DNA of 64,000 bases from Trichobilharzia regenti. Lineage: Eukaryota > Platyhelminthes > Trematoda > Strigeidida > Schistosomatidae. The DNA lies in NCBI GenBank assembly GCA_944472135.2, contig OX235263.1, positions 10,399,517-10,463,516 of the forward strand, read 5' to 3'. Under the pieces are notes generated by a model, which ran no database searches, was not told the origin of the DNA, and worked only from the letters and a program-made list of their open reading frames with translations. Position numbers and translations under genes: made by a program. Of this stretch, positions 62,854 through 64,000 are shown in pieces (positions within the stretch are counted from its first letter, which is position 1; each line of letters starts with the position of its first letter).

Positions 62854-63228
62854 TTATCCACCTGAGCTACAAATCTTCTCTATCATATCTAATACGGTTG
62901 TTATCATGAGGGTAGAAATGATTGAATAATTTTCTTTTGTATGCATACCTCCAGTTTGTCTGAATGAATGGGTAGAGAGATTCAGCAAGACGAAATAGAC
63001 GAAATCGTATTGCCTCTGACAGGTTGTTTGTTCTTCATCTTGTGGACTACTTTGAAGGAGGCATTTGTTGAGGTGAAAATGACCAAAGTTAACAAGGTAT
63101 TTGATTGTCGCACTGCTTGTAGAGCTACTACTACTACGTTTCGGCAACCATGTGGAATAGTCTTCCTGAAACCCTTTGGACAGGATACACGTTAAGCAAT
63201 CAATGTATCTAACTCCGCAGCAGCAGAT
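62854..63228 (-). other. Open frame of unknown nature (about 124 codons)
   Basis: The minus-strand frame is open from after a TAG at 63229 to a stop at 62854, with YIDCLTCILSKGFQEDYSTW and IKYLVNFGHFHLNKCL. No ATG start, and the opposite strand is also open over 62968-63195. Could be a transposon edge or chance. A donor-like GGAG|GTATGC at about 62945 is weak evidence for an exon. Confidence 0.25.
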
Positions 63229-63921
63229 CTACTGATGTGCACACAACGAAGTGGTCAGATGTAACATCTTACCGTTTGGTCTTCTGTAGACCACTGGGCA
63301 ACTAGAGGACACTACACTCATCGTTGCTGCTACAAACAAAATCCTTCCTAAAGAAGCCAAGTTGTATTTGATGGTAATATCTCATATGCAGTGACGTTTC
63401 AAACACAACTTATTCTTCATAGTCAATCATTTGTTATCACAGAACCTTGTAACTTTAATTTTTTGGCTCTTGCACTTCCTTCCTATTTGTCATCAAAGTA
63501 GTAGAATTTCTCAGATGTCAGAGAGAGAGAGATAATGAACTGATCCTGTTGATTCGATTAATAAGGCTTCATTTGTCAATCTCTTCTCCCAAAGACCATC
63601 TTTTCTTATCCTTTAGTCTGGTTGTGTGTAACTTCCTGGCGTAGTATATACCTGAGCCTTTTTTCTAGATTATTTATATAATTAGAGTATCCTTGTCTAA
63701 AGTTTGCTCAATTTTTATGCTATGCTAATCTGACTTGCTATCTGTAGCCCACTGCTTTAATTTTTGTATTTTGACGTTGTAATTATTGTCTTTAATGGGT
63801 TCCGTTGAATTCTTGAACCAACATTATTTGTTCCTTATCGAGTTCATAGAAATACAGGACATTGGCTAAAGAACTGACATTCTCATTCTGATACCCTTTA
63901 ATCAATTAATATCTTACTTAC
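63229..63921. other. No gene seen
   Basis: Contains a GA tract at 63515-63532 (GTCAGAGAGAGAGAG). No supported coding feature. Confidence 0.3.
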
Positions 63922-63961
63922 CAATATTTAGACGAATAATTCAAATCAAAACGACTGCGGA
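63922..63961 (-). CDS. Candidate internal exon (40 nt), unknown gene
   Basis: Minus strand: acceptor ATGATTATATTTACAG, 40 nt, then donor TTG|GTAAGTAAG. Only one frame is open (RSRFDLNYSSKY, phase 1 in, phase 2 out). The outgoing phase fits the incoming phase of the candidate exon at 46973-47056. Short length limits confidence. Confidence 0.35.
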
Positions 63962-64000
63962 CTGTAAATATAATCATCATAATATTAACTTTTCTCTGAA

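Larger units (their letters stand above)
62020..62855 (-). mobile_element. PLE-H 3' end flanked by inverted pLTRs
   Basis: Inverted repeats 62020-62215 and 62660-62855 (GGTTTTGTTCTCTGAGCT against AGCTCAGAGAACAAAACC) enclose a minus-strand GIY-YIG coding trace. Each repeat carries a hammerhead motif. Compact, 5'-truncated PLE in its typical inverted-terminal-repeat form. Confidence 0.8.

Noticed and set aside
63185..63300. Gypsy-type RT remnant (NILPFGLL)
   Set aside because: One eight-residue match next to stops is not enough, and no other RT motif is in frame nearby.

Overview
The window looks like an intron-rich, transposon-saturated stretch of a flatworm genome, most probably a blood fluke (Schistosoma). 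The evidence is indirect but consistent: RTE-clade elements resembling the SR2 group, a CR1-like LINE, many Penelope-like elements (PLEs) with GIY-YIG ends, and tRNA-derived SINEs carrying hammerhead ribozymes of the Sm-alpha type. There are no bacterial features such as operons, Shine-Dalgarno sites or CRISPR arrays. Species cannot be fixed from the sequence alone. Family labels PLE-A to PLE-K and SINE-b to SINE-f are local names for this window only.

Host genes: the one clear gene is an innexin (gap-junction channel) on the plus strand, seen as two phase-compatible exons (51637-51866 and 59075-59834). They are separated by a 7.2 kb intron packed with retroelements. Its first exon(s) and its TM3-TM4 exon(s) lie outside the window or were not found. 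Two small candidate exons on the minus strand (63922-63961 and 46973-47056) have strong splice signals and matching phase. If real, an unidentified antisense gene encloses the innexin exons in a 17 kb intron.

Layout. 0-4 kb: an SR2-like 3' end, a long RTE reverse transcriptase ORF and a PLE-A fragment. 5-7.8 kb: a PLE-B copy split by a palindromic PLE-D insertion with target-site duplication and two consensus hammerheads. 8-18 kb: RTE fragments, a GC-rich island, a head-to-head pair of hammerhead SINEs, and PLE-A. 18-32 kb: PLE-E, SINE-b, a nested PLE-A, an SR2-like element, PLE-G disrupted by a solo LTR, and RTE. 32-43 kb: PLE-K, clusters of SINE-b and SINE-d, a CR1-like LINE, and Sm-alpha pairs. 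44-48 kb: a 1.6 kb PLE palindrome and more inverted hammerhead SINEs. 50-64 kb: the innexin region with PLE-G, PLE-B, PLE-C, Sm-alpha, RTE and PLE-H insertions.

How the parts relate: PLEs, Sm-alpha and SINE-c all carry hammerhead motifs and recur as head-to-head inverted pairs. SINE-b and SINE-d, which lack the motif, are solitary. They share 3' tails with the CR1-like LINE and the RTE respectively, which suggests each depends on a different LINE. The inverted-pair habit of hammerhead elements is the most interesting signal here. Most protein-coding traces are broken relics, and the only long intact mobile-element ORF is the RTE reverse transcriptase at 1074-3002.
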